Assembly (NCBI RefSeq): GCF_001586215.1
Contig: NZ_CP014634.1
Location: 2,108,001-2,172,000 of the forward strand
Origin: Corynebacterium simulans
Lineage (GTDB): Bacteria > Actinomycetota > Actinomycetes > Mycobacteriales > Mycobacteriaceae
Reading direction: 5' to 3'
DNA length: 64,000 bases
A program made the position numbers and the translations under genes. The first letter of the stretch is position 1. Each line of letters opens with the position of its first letter. The notes beneath the pieces were generated by a model, which was not told the DNA's origin, ran no database searches, and saw only the letters and a list, made by a program, of their open reading frames with translations. This document shows positions 10,473 through 17,203 of this stretch, piece by piece.

Positions 10473-11042
10473 ATGAGCGTTGAGCAAGTCAAAGAATCTA
10501 TTCAGCAGCTCACCGATTCTGAGGTAGAACAGCTGGGTGTGTGGATCTACGGGGAGGAAATGAACCGCCGCGCAGCCCAGCCCGCGATAGAACAAGCCCA
10601 GGCGGATATCGTCACCGAGCTACAAGACGCAGGGAAGCTGGAGAAACCGGAGGTGGCCACGGAGGAGCAAGCCAAGAAGGACGCGGCACGAGTACCGGAA
10701 TGGCGCAACCCCGGCACCGACCACGAGCTGATGTATCGCTACGGTGACGTGGTTCGCTACCAGGGTAAGCTCGTGCGCTCTACCCATAAGGGGCTGAATC
10801 ACTGGGAGCCGGGCACGCACGGTGTGGATGAGCACATCTGGTTGGACATCACCGACCGATACACCAACCCCCAGCCAGAAGAACCGGGCGTCGGCGAAGT
10901 GCGCCAGTTTGCCCCTGGCCTCGACGTGGCGGAGGGCGACATCATATCCTACGAGGGTGCCCACTACCGGGTACTCTCCGCACACACCACCGCCACACAC
11001 TGGCCACCAGACACGGCCCACGCCCTTTTTGAAAAACTCTAA
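10473..11042 (+). CDS. Phage protein with two carbohydrate-binding-like modules
   Basis: A 189-residue protein with AAGGAG 7 bases before its ATG. The first 80 residues are charged and helical. They are followed by two modules of the ChtBD3/CBM5-12 type. The first is YRYGDVVRYQGKLVRSTHKG with a Trp in HWEPG. The second is VAEGDIISYEGAHYRVLSAH with a Trp in HWPPDT. It is the last gene of the tail operon and shares its module type with the preceding gene, so both may form an adhesion complex at the tail tip. There is no catalytic motif, so I do not call it a lysin. Function beyond likely sugar binding is unknown. Confidence 0.65.
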   Translation: MSVEQVKESIQQLTDSEVEQLGVWIYGEEMNRRAAQPAIEQAQADIVTELQDAGKLEKPEVATEEQAKKDAARVPEWRNPGTDHELMYRYGDVVRYQGKLVRSTHKGLNHWEPGTHGVDEHIWLDITDRYTNPQPEEPGVGEVRQFAPGLDVAEGDIISYEGAHYRVLSAHTTATHWPPDTAHALFEKL

Positions 11043-11045
11043 CCA

Positions 11046-11078
11046 CAAGCCCCTGACCGCGCTGCGGTTGGGGGTTTA
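11046..11078 (+). terminator. Possible weak hairpin after the tail operon
   Basis: CCCC-T-GACCGC and GCGGTT-GGGGG can pair around a short loop. There is no strong U run after it (only TTTA), so it may be an attenuator or a weak terminator. Confidence 0.35.
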
Positions 11079-11100
11079 CTCATTCCCAAAGGAGGGCAAA

Positions 11101-11277
11101 TTGAAAGATTGGAAAACGCTAGAACCCGACCGGGTACGCCTATCTGCCGTTACGCCTTGCAGGGCGATACTGGGGTGTACTGTAGTGGCTGGCTTCCCGG
11201 CCACACCCTGTACTATACAGTACTATCCTGTACTTTGTAAAATTTTCGGCCTAACCACTGCTACGCTCATCCTATGA
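11101..11277 (+). pseudogene. Short ORF that may be the truncated start of the phage endolysin
   Basis: A TTG codon lies 5 bases after a strong AAAGGAGGG (11088-11096). The predicted first residues, MKDWKTLEPDRVRL, resemble the N-terminus that I associate with amidase-type lysins of corynebacterial prophages. After that the frame becomes a low-quality sequence (SAVTPCRAILGCTVV and so on) and stops at 11277, inside the start of the next gene. This is where a holin/lysin cassette is expected. I infer that most of the lysis region was deleted and only the first 14 codons or so remain. A database comparison of those codons would decide it. Confidence 0.35.
11176..11240. promoter_or_regulatory. 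Putative operator array upstream of the XRE regulator
   Basis: CTGTACTATACAG (11208-11220) is a palindrome with 5-base arms and a 3-base centre. The heptamer C[T/A]GTACT recurs at 11208, 11218 and 11228, exactly 10 bases apart, so copies face the same side of the helix. A further TGTACTGTA lies at 11176-11184. The array sits 35-100 bases before the start of the regulator and is likely bound by it (inference). A related palindrome occurs at 12989-13004. Confidence 0.5.
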
Positions 11278-11651
11278 CCACACCCCAGCAGTGGCCTGCT
11301 GGCCAACTACTCCAACACGCCCGCGAACGCGAAGGACTATCCAAAGCCGAAGCCGCACGACGATCCCGCCTATCAGAATCCTGGTGGCGACGACTCGAAA
11401 CCGGAATCAACATCCGAGACGGCAAAAAGATCCCCATCACCCCCACCCCGGAAGCGCTAGCGAAAGCCGCCCAAGCCGTCAACCTCCCTATCAACCAGGT
11501 ACTCGAGGCGGCGGGCCTCGCCCCGGAGCGGGAAAACCCGGAAGACCTACAAGCCGAAGCGGCGCAGCTCCTCAAGGCCCTACCTATTCCACTACAGAGA
11601 GAAGCTGTCGCCTATCTCAGGGGGCTGACCGTAGGAAGTCGGCAGGGCTAA
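11274..11651 (+). CDS. XRE-family helix-turn-helix regulator (prophage repressor candidate)
   Basis: A 125-residue DNA-binding protein. Residues about 10-75 form an XRE/Cro-CI type helix-turn-helix (REREGLSKAEAARRSRLSES, then WWRRLETG). The C-terminal 50 residues are helical and lack a LexA-like peptidase. No Shine-Dalgarno is visible before the ATG. TACGCT at 11262-11267, six bases before the ATG, suggests a leaderless transcript. The gene lies between tail genes and the convergent integrase, overlapping the integrase end by 60 bases tail to tail. It probably controls lysogeny or integration through the repeats just upstream; this is inference from position. Confidence 0.7.
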   Translation: MTTPQQWPAGQLLQHAREREGLSKAEAARRSRLSESWWRRLETGINIRDGKKIPITPTPEALAKAAQAVNLPINQVLEAAGLAPERENPEDLQAEAAQLLKALPIPLQREAVAYLRGLTVGSRQG

Positions 11652-12860
11652 CCTCTCCGCATACTGGGCTAGCGCGGCCTGCGCCTGCGCCCGCCCCACA
11701 TGCACATATCCCAGCGTCGTATCTACAGTGGACTGGCCAAGAATGACCCCAATCACCTGAGGCGGTACCCCGCACTCGGCCAGTAGAGACGCCGCTGTAT
11801 GCCTAGCTGTATGAAGGTCAACGACCGGGAGCCCCGCCGACTTTAAGGCAGACTTCCACCTGGAAAGCGCAACTTTCGGGCGTAGTGGATACCCGCGCTC
11901 GGATACCCACATGAGCCCCCACCGGTTCGACGGTGTAGCCTGCACATGCTGCCAGAGCATCGCATCCAGCGGGGGCGGCACGTGCACCAGACGTACCGAG
12001 GATGAGGTCTTCGGAGGGGCCAAAATCAGATTCCCCCACAGGGGCTCATGGTCATACCCGGGAGGTAGCGCAAGGCCACGGGTGGGGCACTTGCTCGGCG
12101 TCACGTCATCGCTACACCGGCACTCCTCACCATGCGCCCAGGACACCTCTACGAGCGCCCTATCTAGCTCGGCCGTGCACCCGGCCGGGGAGAAGTTCAC
12201 CTTCGAGCGCCGCAACCCCAGAAGCTCGCCCTTACGGGGCCCGAGGAAGAGGAACGCGGCCCACAATGTGGCGAACGGGTCGCCGGACTGGGCCGAGTGG
12301 ACTATAAGATGCCGCGCCTCGTCCGCCGTGAGCGACGTCCTCTTCTTCGATACTGCCCTAGGTCGCGGCACCTGAGAGCACGGGTTCCGCTCGATGAGTC
12401 CGCGCTTCACCGCATCCTCCATACAGACAGACAGCGACGACCTCACCATCTGAACCGTCCGGCTGGAAACGAGGGCATCTCTTACCGCTTTATCTAGCTC
12501 CCGAACCTCGTCCGCCCCGACGTCGCTGAGCTTGTATTGGCCGAGCGTCGGGATGATGTACTTGCTCGCGTAGGACTTATGATTACGCAGATTGTTCGGG
12601 GAGAAGGTTTCGGCTGCCGTGGTTTCGAGCCACCGGGTGACGTGAGTTTCGACGGTGATTTCTTCCGGTGTGGAGCGGCCTTTTTTGAGCTTGATGAATA
12701 GCTCGTTCCTACGCCTCACGCATTCCGGTTTAGTCTTGGCAGAGACGGTGCGGCGCACCTGCCGTCCCTTGCCGTCGTAACCAACGGTGATAGCGGCGCG
12801 GTACCGGCCGTCCTTGGTCTGGTATATGGAGCCCATGGTGAGGTCTCGTACTGGTCGCAT
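11592..12860 (-). CDS. int: Tyrosine recombinase (phage integrase)
   Basis: Catalyses site-specific integration and excision between phage and chromosomal att sites. Of about 422 residues, the N-terminal part is an AP2-like arm-binding domain (GSIYQTKDGRYRAAITVGYD), then a core-binding SAM-like domain (about 90-170), then the catalytic domain. That domain holds Arg in LGPRKGELLGLR, His-x-x-Arg in LHTARHTAASLL, and the nucleophile Tyr in TTLGYVHV. An inserted segment contains a Cys cluster (EECRCSDDVTPSKCP), seen in other actinobacterial integrases. I chose the ATG at 12860 because AGGA lies 7 bases upstream. An open frame continues to 13067 but runs through the att site and is not expected to be translated. 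The gene is next to its attachment site, as usual. Confidence 0.93.
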   Translation of the reverse strand: MRPVRDLTMGSIYQTKDGRYRAAITVGYDGKGRQVRRTVSAKTKPECVRRRNELFIKLKKGRSTPEEITVETHVTRWLETTAAETFSPNNLRNHKSYASKYIIPTLGQYKLSDVGADEVRELDKAVRDALVSSRTVQMVRSSLSVCMEDAVKRGLIERNPCSQVPRPRAVSKKRTSLTADEARHLIVHSAQSGDPFATLWAAFLFLGPRKGELLGLRRSKVNFSPAGCTAELDRALVEVSWAHGEECRCSDDVTPSKCPTRGLALPPGYDHEPLWGNLILAPPKTSSSVRLVHVPPPLDAMLWQHVQATPSNRWGLMWVSERGYPLRPKVALSRWKSALKSAGLPVVDLHTARHTAASLLAECGVPPQVIGVILGQSTVDTTLGYVHVGRAQAQAALAQYAERLALPTSYGQPPEIGDSFSL

Positions 12861-12880
12861 TCGAACATCCTGAGTCGGTT

Positions 12881-12956
12881 GGTAGCTAGGTTCGGTAGCT
12901 AATTTTGTAGCTGCCTTCCGATACAGGCTAGTACACGCTAGTACAAGCGTGCTAGC
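12881..12956. repeat. Putative integrase/excisionase arm-type repeats
   Basis: Two short direct-repeat families lie between the integrase start and the att core. GGTAGCTA occurs at 12881 and 12894, with a third imperfect copy (TGTAGCTG) at 12906, spaced 12-13 bases. GCTAGTACA occurs at 12928 and 12938, with an imperfect third copy just after, spaced 10 bases. Clusters of this sort next to att are typical of integrase or Xis arm sites. Confidence 0.45.
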
Positions 12957-12988
12957 TGGGCCCTTCTGCGATAAACCCGAAAACCCGC

Positions 12989-13004
12989 CCTGTACTGGTA
13001 CAGG
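12989..13004. promoter_or_regulatory. Palindrome CCTGTACTGGTACAGG
   Basis: Two perfect 7-base arms surround a TG centre. The half-site CTGTA matches the palindrome before the XRE regulator (11208-11220). It may be a second operator for the same regulator, placed to control the integrase or to act in recombination. This is inference. Confidence 0.4.
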
Positions 13005-13015
13005 AAAAACATGAC

Positions 13016-13066
13016 GCTCAGACTTCCAAGCTGAAGACGCGGGTTCGATTCCCGTCATTCCCTCCA
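13016..13066 (+). other. Prophage attachment site: 3' half of tRNA-Gly(TCC)
   Basis: The sequence carries an anticodon arm with TTCCAA (anticodon TCC), a variable segment, a perfect T arm (GCGGGTTCGATTCCCGT), the acceptor 3' strand CATTCCC, T and an encoded CCA (13064-13066). No D arm or 5' acceptor strand GGGAATG is found upstream, so this is not a complete gene. One base of the anticodon stem (A opposite G) is mismatched. Integrases of this type commonly use tRNA 3' ends, leaving an intact tRNA at one prophage end and a 3' remnant at the other. The intact tRNA-Gly should be at the left end, outside the window. Confidence 0.8.
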
Positions 13067-13072
13067 ATTTTT

Positions 13073-13115
13073 AAATCTCGAGTCAACGTTTCATGCAAAT
13101 GTTGGCTCGAGATTT
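13073..13115 (+). terminator. Hairpin after the tRNA-Gly remnant
   Basis: AAATCTCGAG pairs with CTCGAGATTT, with CAAC/GTTG extending the stem inward. It was probably the terminator of the original tRNA-Gly gene and therefore marks chromosomal DNA. Confidence 0.7.
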
Positions 13116-13639
13116 GTCGTTTTCCACCTTGCGGCCAAATCCAAGTGAAGGGGGTATAAAGCGTGCTTGTTTGGCCGAAACCCCCAAATGGTGAGGTGAC
13201 AAACCTACATGGTGAGGTCTAAAAGGTGAGGTCAGTAGACTCCAGCCACAGCCGTTATCACCAGGCACAGAATTGACGGCGCGACCTCACCATCTAGGAA
13301 TGGGCAACCTCACCATCTGGTTTAGGGCAAGGCCCACGCCCCACAGTGCGATGTTGTGGGGCTTCGCTGAACGGGCTGCGGAGACGTTGCCGATGCAGTG
13401 GGTCGATGCAGTGGAACGGCGCCGCAAAACAAGCGCTAAAACTCGCGCTTTAAGGCGTTAATTTGCATAATTGACCGTTGTGACGGGGAGGAAATTAATA
13501 GCTTTTAACCTGCGGAAATGCTCTTAAGTGGGGGTCGGTGTTAGGTCATTTGGAGATATGCCGCTACACTATTTCGAGTATGCAACGCACCCACGGCGAA
13601 AAGCATGACATGTTTTAGAAGATCGTGGAGGCCTACATA
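13116..13639. repeat. Gene-free region with five GGTGAGGT repeats (three direct, two inverted)
   Basis: GGTGAGGT occurs at 13190, 13211 and 13225 on the plus strand and as ACCTCACC at 13284 and 13307. The extended consensus is roughly A-[A/G]-A-TGGTGAGGT-[C/T]. Copies are spaced about 14-23 bases and the two groups face each other. Open frames of about 60 codons on either strand have no recognisable product and no good ribosome site. From about 13470 the sequence is AT-richer and probably holds the tRNA-Pro promoter. I cannot say what binds the repeats. Confidence 0.5.
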
Positions 13640-13713
13640 CGGGGCGTGGCGCAGTTTGGTAGCGCACCTGCTTTGGGAGCAGGGGGTCGCAGGTTCAAAT
13701 CCTGTCGCCCCGA
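13640..13713 (+). tRNA. tRNA-Pro(TGG)
   Basis: A 74-base cloverleaf. The acceptor CGGGGCG pairs with CGCCCCG, the anticodon stem CCTGC pairs with GCAGG around loop TTTGGGA (anticodon TGG), and the T arm is GCAGG-TTCAAAT-CCTGT. No CCA is encoded after the discriminator A. It lies 573 bases beyond the prophage end and is intact. Confidence 0.95.
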
Positions 13714-13719
13714 CGTATG

Positions 13720-13756
13720 GGGGTCTGGGAATACCCTTAAAGTATTTCCAGACCCC
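13720..13756 (+). terminator. Terminator of tRNA-Pro
   Basis: GGGGTCTGG and CCAGACCCC pair, with AATAC/GTATT extending the stem, followed by TTATTTA. It separates the tRNA from tig. Confidence 0.8.
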
Positions 13757-13797
13757 TTATTTACATTCTGAACCAATTTATGCCAGGAGAGTTTCTC

Positions 13798-15156
13798 GTG
13801 AAGACCACCGTAGACAAGCTGAGCGATACCCGCGTCAAGCTCACCGTCAACGTTCCGTTTGCTGAGCTGGACAAGGAAATCGATCAGGCCTACGCGGCGA
13901 TCGCACAACAGGTTTCTATCCCAGGTTTCCGTAAGGGTAAGGCTCCGCGCCAGCTTATCGACGCCCGCTTTGGTCGCGGCCCGATTCTCGAGCAGGTTGT
14001 CAATGACATGCTGCCGACCCGTTACGAGCAGGCAGTTCAGGAAAACGGCCTGAAGGTTATCGGCCAGCCAGAGGTTGACATCGCGAAGATAGAGGACAAC
14101 GACTTCGTCGAGTTCACCGCTGAGGTTGACATCCGCCCGGAGATCGAGGTTCCGGACTTCTCCAAGCTGTCTGTTACCGTTCCGGCTCTGGAGGCTAAGG
14201 AAGAGGACGTCGACAAGGCTCTCGAGGACTTGGCAGCACGCTTTGGTGAGCTCAAGGACACCAAGCGCAAGATGAAGACCGGCGACTTCGCCATCATCGA
14301 CATCGTTACCGAGATCGACGGCGAGAAGCTGGAAGAGGCATCCTACGAAGGCATGTCCTACCAGATTGGTGATGACGACCTCATCAAGGGCCTTGACACC
14401 GCACTGCGCGGCATGAAGACCGACGAGGACAACGAGTTCACCTCCACCATCCAGTCCGGTGACCACGCTGGTGAAGAAGCAACCATCAAGGTTCACGTTC
14501 AGCAGACCAAGGAGCGCAAGCTTCCGGAACTGGACGATGAGTTCGCACAGATGGCTTCCGAGTTCGACACCATGGACGAGCTGCGCGAGTCCACCAAGAC
14601 CCGTGTTGAGGAGTCCAAGAAGGCTGAGCAGGCTGCGAACATCCGCGACGAGGTTCTGAAGGCTGCTCTCGACGGCGTTAAGTTCGAGCTGCCGACCTCC
14701 GTCGTTGACGAGCAGGTTCACGCACAGCTGCACCAGATCCTGGGCCAGCTGGCTCACGACGAGAAGGCATTCGCACAGCTGCTTGAGGCGCAGGGCACCA
14801 CCCGCGAGGAGTTTGATAAGGAAGCTCGCGAGTCCGCTGAAGAGTCCGTCCGCACCCAGCTGTTCCTGGATGCCGTTGCTGAGGAAGAGCAGCCTGAGGT
14901 CTCCCAGCAGGAGCTGACCGACCACATCCTGTTCACCGCTCAGTCCTACGGCATGGACCCGAACCAGTTCATTCAGCAGCTGCAGTCCAATGGCCAGATT
15001 GCAAACCTCTTCTCTGATGTTCGCCGTGGCAAGGCTCTCGCAGCCGCTATCTGCCGCGTTGACGTCAAGGACGAGGACGGCAACAAGGTTGACGTCGACC
15101 AGTACTTCGGCGAGGTCGAAGAAGAGGGCGCTGAAGATGCTACCGAGGAGAAGTAG
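13798..15156 (+). CDS. tig: Trigger factor, ribosome-associated chaperone and prolyl isomerase
   Basis: Binds the ribosome exit tunnel and helps new proteins fold. The 452-residue length fits the family. The ribosome-binding signature GFRKGKAP lies at residues 43-50, the FKBP-like isomerase domain at about 160-245, and the rest is the helical substrate-binding domain with an acidic C-terminus (EDATEEK). I use the GTG at 13798, preceded by CAGGAGA with 7 bases between, rather than the in-frame ATG at 13780. It is monocistronic between two terminators. In relatives tig lies near clpP and clpX, as it does here with the nrd block between. Confidence 0.97.
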   Translation: MKTTVDKLSDTRVKLTVNVPFAELDKEIDQAYAAIAQQVSIPGFRKGKAPRQLIDARFGRGPILEQVVNDMLPTRYEQAVQENGLKVIGQPEVDIAKIEDNDFVEFTAEVDIRPEIEVPDFSKLSVTVPALEAKEEDVDKALEDLAARFGELKDTKRKMKTGDFAIIDIVTEIDGEKLEEASYEGMSYQIGDDDLIKGLDTALRGMKTDEDNEFTSTIQSGDHAGEEATIKVHVQQTKERKLPELDDEFAQMASEFDTMDELRESTKTRVEESKKAEQAANIRDEVLKAALDGVKFELPTSVVDEQVHAQLHQILGQLAHDEKAFAQLLEAQGTTREEFDKEARESAEESVRTQLFLDAVAEEEQPEVSQQELTDHILFTAQSYGMDPNQFIQQLQSNGQIANLFSDVRRGKALAAAICRVDVKDEDGNKVDVDQYFGEVEEEGAEDATEEK

Positions 15157-15190
15157 GTTTCTTTCGTAGCGAGCGGTTTCTAGCGCACTA

Positions 15191-15226
15191 GCAAACCCCG
15201 GATTCATGAATGAGTCCGGGGTTTGC
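15191..15226 (+). terminator. Terminator after tig
   Basis: A long stem in which GCAAACCCCGGA pairs with TCCGGGGTTTGC, with a few more pairs toward the loop. There is little U run after it, so it may serve the convergent flavin reductase gene as well. Confidence 0.75.
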
Positions 15227-15262
15227 GTGATCGTGAACGCCCTCTAGAGATGTGCGTGGGTC

Positions 15263-15838
15263 CTAGCTGGTTAAGGCATTGTCCACCAGAGCCAGGAAGC
15301 GCATGACGTAGTCCTTTACAAATTCTGCGGTGTGTTCATTAAGACGGCCCGAGTCTTCGAAAAGGGTGGGTGATTGGCCGAGGAATACCTCGGGCTGCCC
15401 AGGAAAAGGCATATCAAAGTAAGACAGGGCCAATCGGAGGTTCTTTTGTGAGCTATACCCACCCATGCGCCCTACAGAATGGCTGATGATTCCTGCGGGG
15501 AGGTTCTTCCAAGCCACATCTGAGTTGGGTTTAGAACCGATGTCCACCGCGTTTTTGAGGCATGCGGGGATTGTGCGGTTGTTTTCGGGCGTAATGAAAA
15601 GGACTCCGCTAGAGTTCTTGATGGTGTCGCGGAAGGTGGTGTACTCGGCCGGAGTTGGCTTGTCCGTGACCGCGGGATCATCGTAGTCGAAGTCATAAAG
15701 GGGTAAGTTGCGGATTTCGAGGATGTTTGCCTCGTAGTCTTTCGGGATCATTGTGAGTACTTCGTGCGCAATCTTGCGCGCAATTGATCCGCGACGCAGG
15801 CTACCTACGATAACGGTGATGCGTGGGGTGGAAGTCAT
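15263..15838 (-). CDS. NADPH-dependent FMN reductase family protein
   Basis: A 191-residue flavodoxin-fold reductase (FMN_red family). The flavin phosphate loop is GSLRRGSIARKIA (residues 12-24), followed by the family pattern NLPLYDFDYDD and FITPENNRTIPACLKNAVD. A conserved GRMGGYSSQ stretch lies near residue 125. These enzymes pass electrons from NADPH to FMN or quinones in the cytoplasm. It is the last gene of the nrdI-nrdE-nrdF block and starts 30 bases after the small gene upstream, so it is likely co-transcribed. NrdI is a flavodoxin-like protein that must be reduced, so this enzyme is a plausible electron donor for it. That link is inference; a general stress or quinone reductase role is the alternative. 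Confidence 0.85.
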   Translation of the reverse strand: MTSTPRITVIVGSLRRGSIARKIAHEVLTMIPKDYEANILEIRNLPLYDFDYDDPAVTDKPTPAEYTTFRDTIKNSSGVLFITPENNRTIPACLKNAVDIGSKPNSDVAWKNLPAGIISHSVGRMGGYSSQKNLRLALSYFDMPFPGQPEVFLGQSPTLFEDSGRLNEHTAEFVKDYVMRFLALVDNALTS

Positions 15839-15868
15839 GCTGAACCTTCTTTCTTCATTGGGGCTGGA

Positions 15869-16141
15869 TTAAGGGAGAAAAGGCTTGCAACCGAAAGCTG
15901 GGGGCGGGCCGGCACTGTGGGCGGCAGCGAGAAATCCCTCTATTTTGTCATCTTCTTCATTGCGGAAATACAGTTCAATGAGGCCCAAGAGCCCTCCCAG
16001 GACGGCCTCGCGTGCGGCCGAGCTTTGTAGCAGCCGCAATGCCGCAGGTTGGTTTCCTTCACGAATAGTCTCAAACAATGCAATGGTTTCAAGCCAGCTT
16101 CCTTGGTCTGGTCGTGGGAAGGGTTTAGAAATCCCAGTCAT
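15869..16141 (-). CDS. Small protein of unknown function in the nrd block
   Basis: About 90 residues from the ATG at 16141 (a second ATG lies just upstream at 16144). It overlaps the end of nrdF by 17 bases, which suggests translational coupling. The middle is helical (LETIALFETIREGNQPAAL, GLLGLIELYFRNEEDD) and the C-terminus is Pro/Gly-rich with a single Cys (PPPAFGCKPFLP). I recognise no family, signal peptide or membrane segment. Its fixed place between nrdF and a flavin reductase makes an accessory role in ribonucleotide reductase assembly or activation possible, but nothing in the sequence shows it. Confidence 0.6.
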   Translation of the reverse strand: MTGISKPFPRPDQGSWLETIALFETIREGNQPAALRLLQSSAAREAVLGGLLGLIELYFRNEEDDKIEGFLAAAHSAGPPPAFGCKPFLP

Positions 16142-17150
16142 CATCACTCGTTTCTTCAGCGGTACCAATGACATAGGAGGAGCCTGAACCAGAGAAGAAG
16201 TCATGGTTCTCGTCTGCTCCAGGAGCTAGGGCGGCGAGAATTTCTGGGTTAACTTCCGTTTCCTCAGGTGGGAAGTAATCTGGGTAGCCCAAGTTCATCA
16301 GGGCCTTATTTGCGTTATAGCGAACGAAGACGGCCACATCGTCCATGAGTCCTAATGGTTCATATAGTTCGCCGGAGTATTCCAGCTCTAGGGAATAGAG
16401 CTCCTCGAGCAAAGAGATGGTGAAATTCTTCATCTCTTTTTGCCTTTGAGGAGAAGAAGATTCTAGGCCACGCTGGTATTTATATCCCGAGTAGTAACCG
16501 TGTACTGCCTTGTCACGCAGAATGAGGCGAATCATGTCTGCCGTATTGGTCAGGGTGGCGTGGACAGAAAAGTGTAAGGGGAGATAGAAACCCGCGTATA
16601 GAAGGAGCGAAGAAAGAAGCGTCGATGATACCTTGCGCTTGAGCGGATCCGGCCCGAAATAGTGCGTGAGGACTTTCTTGGCACGTGCTTGGAGAAGGTC
16701 ATTATTCACCGCCCAGCGGTAGGCTTCGTCAATTTCCTTTGTGCTGCTTAGCGTAGAAAACACTGAAGAATAAGAACGGGCGTGAACTGATTGCATGAAG
16801 GCAATGTTGGTGTAAACGGCCTGCTCATGCTCGGTGCGGGCGTCTTGAATTTGGCAGATTTCTCCCACGGTAGCCTGCACGGTATCTAAAGTGGTCAGGC
16901 CTGTGAACACCCGCATGGTGAGGTTACGCTCTGAGGGCGTCATTTTCTGCCAGGCTGAGAGATCATTAGAAAGCGGCACTTTCTCCGGCAGCCAGAAATT
17001 GGCGGTGAGCCGGTTCCATACTTCAAGATCCTTTTCGTCACTCACACGGTTCCAATTGATGGGGCGGATGCGGGCTGAGGGATCATGTCGGAAGCTCGGA
17101 GGCGTAACAGAGATGCTAGTTAACGCAGCAGCGTTCGATGCTGAAGTCAT
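16125..17150 (-). CDS. nrdF: Ribonucleotide reductase radical-generating subunit, class Ie (QSK, metal-free) NrdF
   Basis: The small subunit that holds the tyrosyl-derived radical used by NrdE to make deoxyribonucleotides. The 341 residues align along their length with class Ib NrdF (INWNRVSDEKDLEVWNRL near the start, ENHDFFSGSGSSYV at the end). I use the ATG at 17150 with AAAGGA 7 bases upstream. In classical NrdF the dinuclear metal site is Asp, three Glu and two His. Here Asp89, His123, His217 and radical Tyr127 are kept, but the Glu positions are Gln120 (FMQSVHARSY), Ser180 (STLLSSLLLYAGF) and Lys214 (LRDKAVHGYY). I checked these codons directly: CAA at 16791-16793, TCT at 16611-16613 and AAG at 16509-16511. 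This is the QSK pattern of class Ie, whose members work without metal through a DOPA radical made by NrdI-supplied superoxide. Confidence 0.93.
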   Translation of the reverse strand: MTSASNAAALTSISVTPPSFRHDPSARIRPINWNRVSDEKDLEVWNRLTANFWLPEKVPLSNDLSAWQKMTPSERNLTMRVFTGLTTLDTVQATVGEICQIQDARTEHEQAVYTNIAFMQSVHARSYSSVFSTLSSTKEIDEAYRWAVNNDLLQARAKKVLTHYFGPDPLKRKVSSTLLSSLLLYAGFYLPLHFSVHATLTNTADMIRLILRDKAVHGYYSGYKYQRGLESSSPQRQKEMKNFTISLLEELYSLELEYSGELYEPLGLMDDVAVFVRYNANKALMNLGYPDYFPPEETEVNPEILAALAPGADENHDFFSGSGSSYVIGTAEETSDDDWDF

Positions 17151-17203
17151 TACTTTTTCCTTTCGGGTGAATTGGTAGTGCAAAAGATGGGAGGGCAGCG
17201 CTC

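Noticed and set aside
13016..13066. A functional tRNA-Gly gene
   Set aside because: The D arm and 5' acceptor strand are missing; only the 3' half exists.
12861..13067. An N-terminal extension of the integrase through the att site
   Set aside because: It would encode the tRNA-Gly remnant and repeats. The ATG at 12860 has a ribosome site and gives the normal family start.
13273..13461. A 62-codon open frame in the repeat region
   Set aside because: TTG start, no ribosome site, composition follows the inverted repeats, no recognisable product.
13633..15207. A 524-codon open frame antisense to tig
   Set aside because: It mirrors a strongly biased coding sequence, is Leu/Val/Asp-rich shadow text, and crosses tRNA-Pro. 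tig is certain on the other strand.
16125..17183. NrdF as an ordinary class Ib Mn/Fe enzyme, starting at 17183
   Set aside because: Three metal ligands are replaced (Gln, Ser, Lys), and the ATG at 17150 has the ribosome site.
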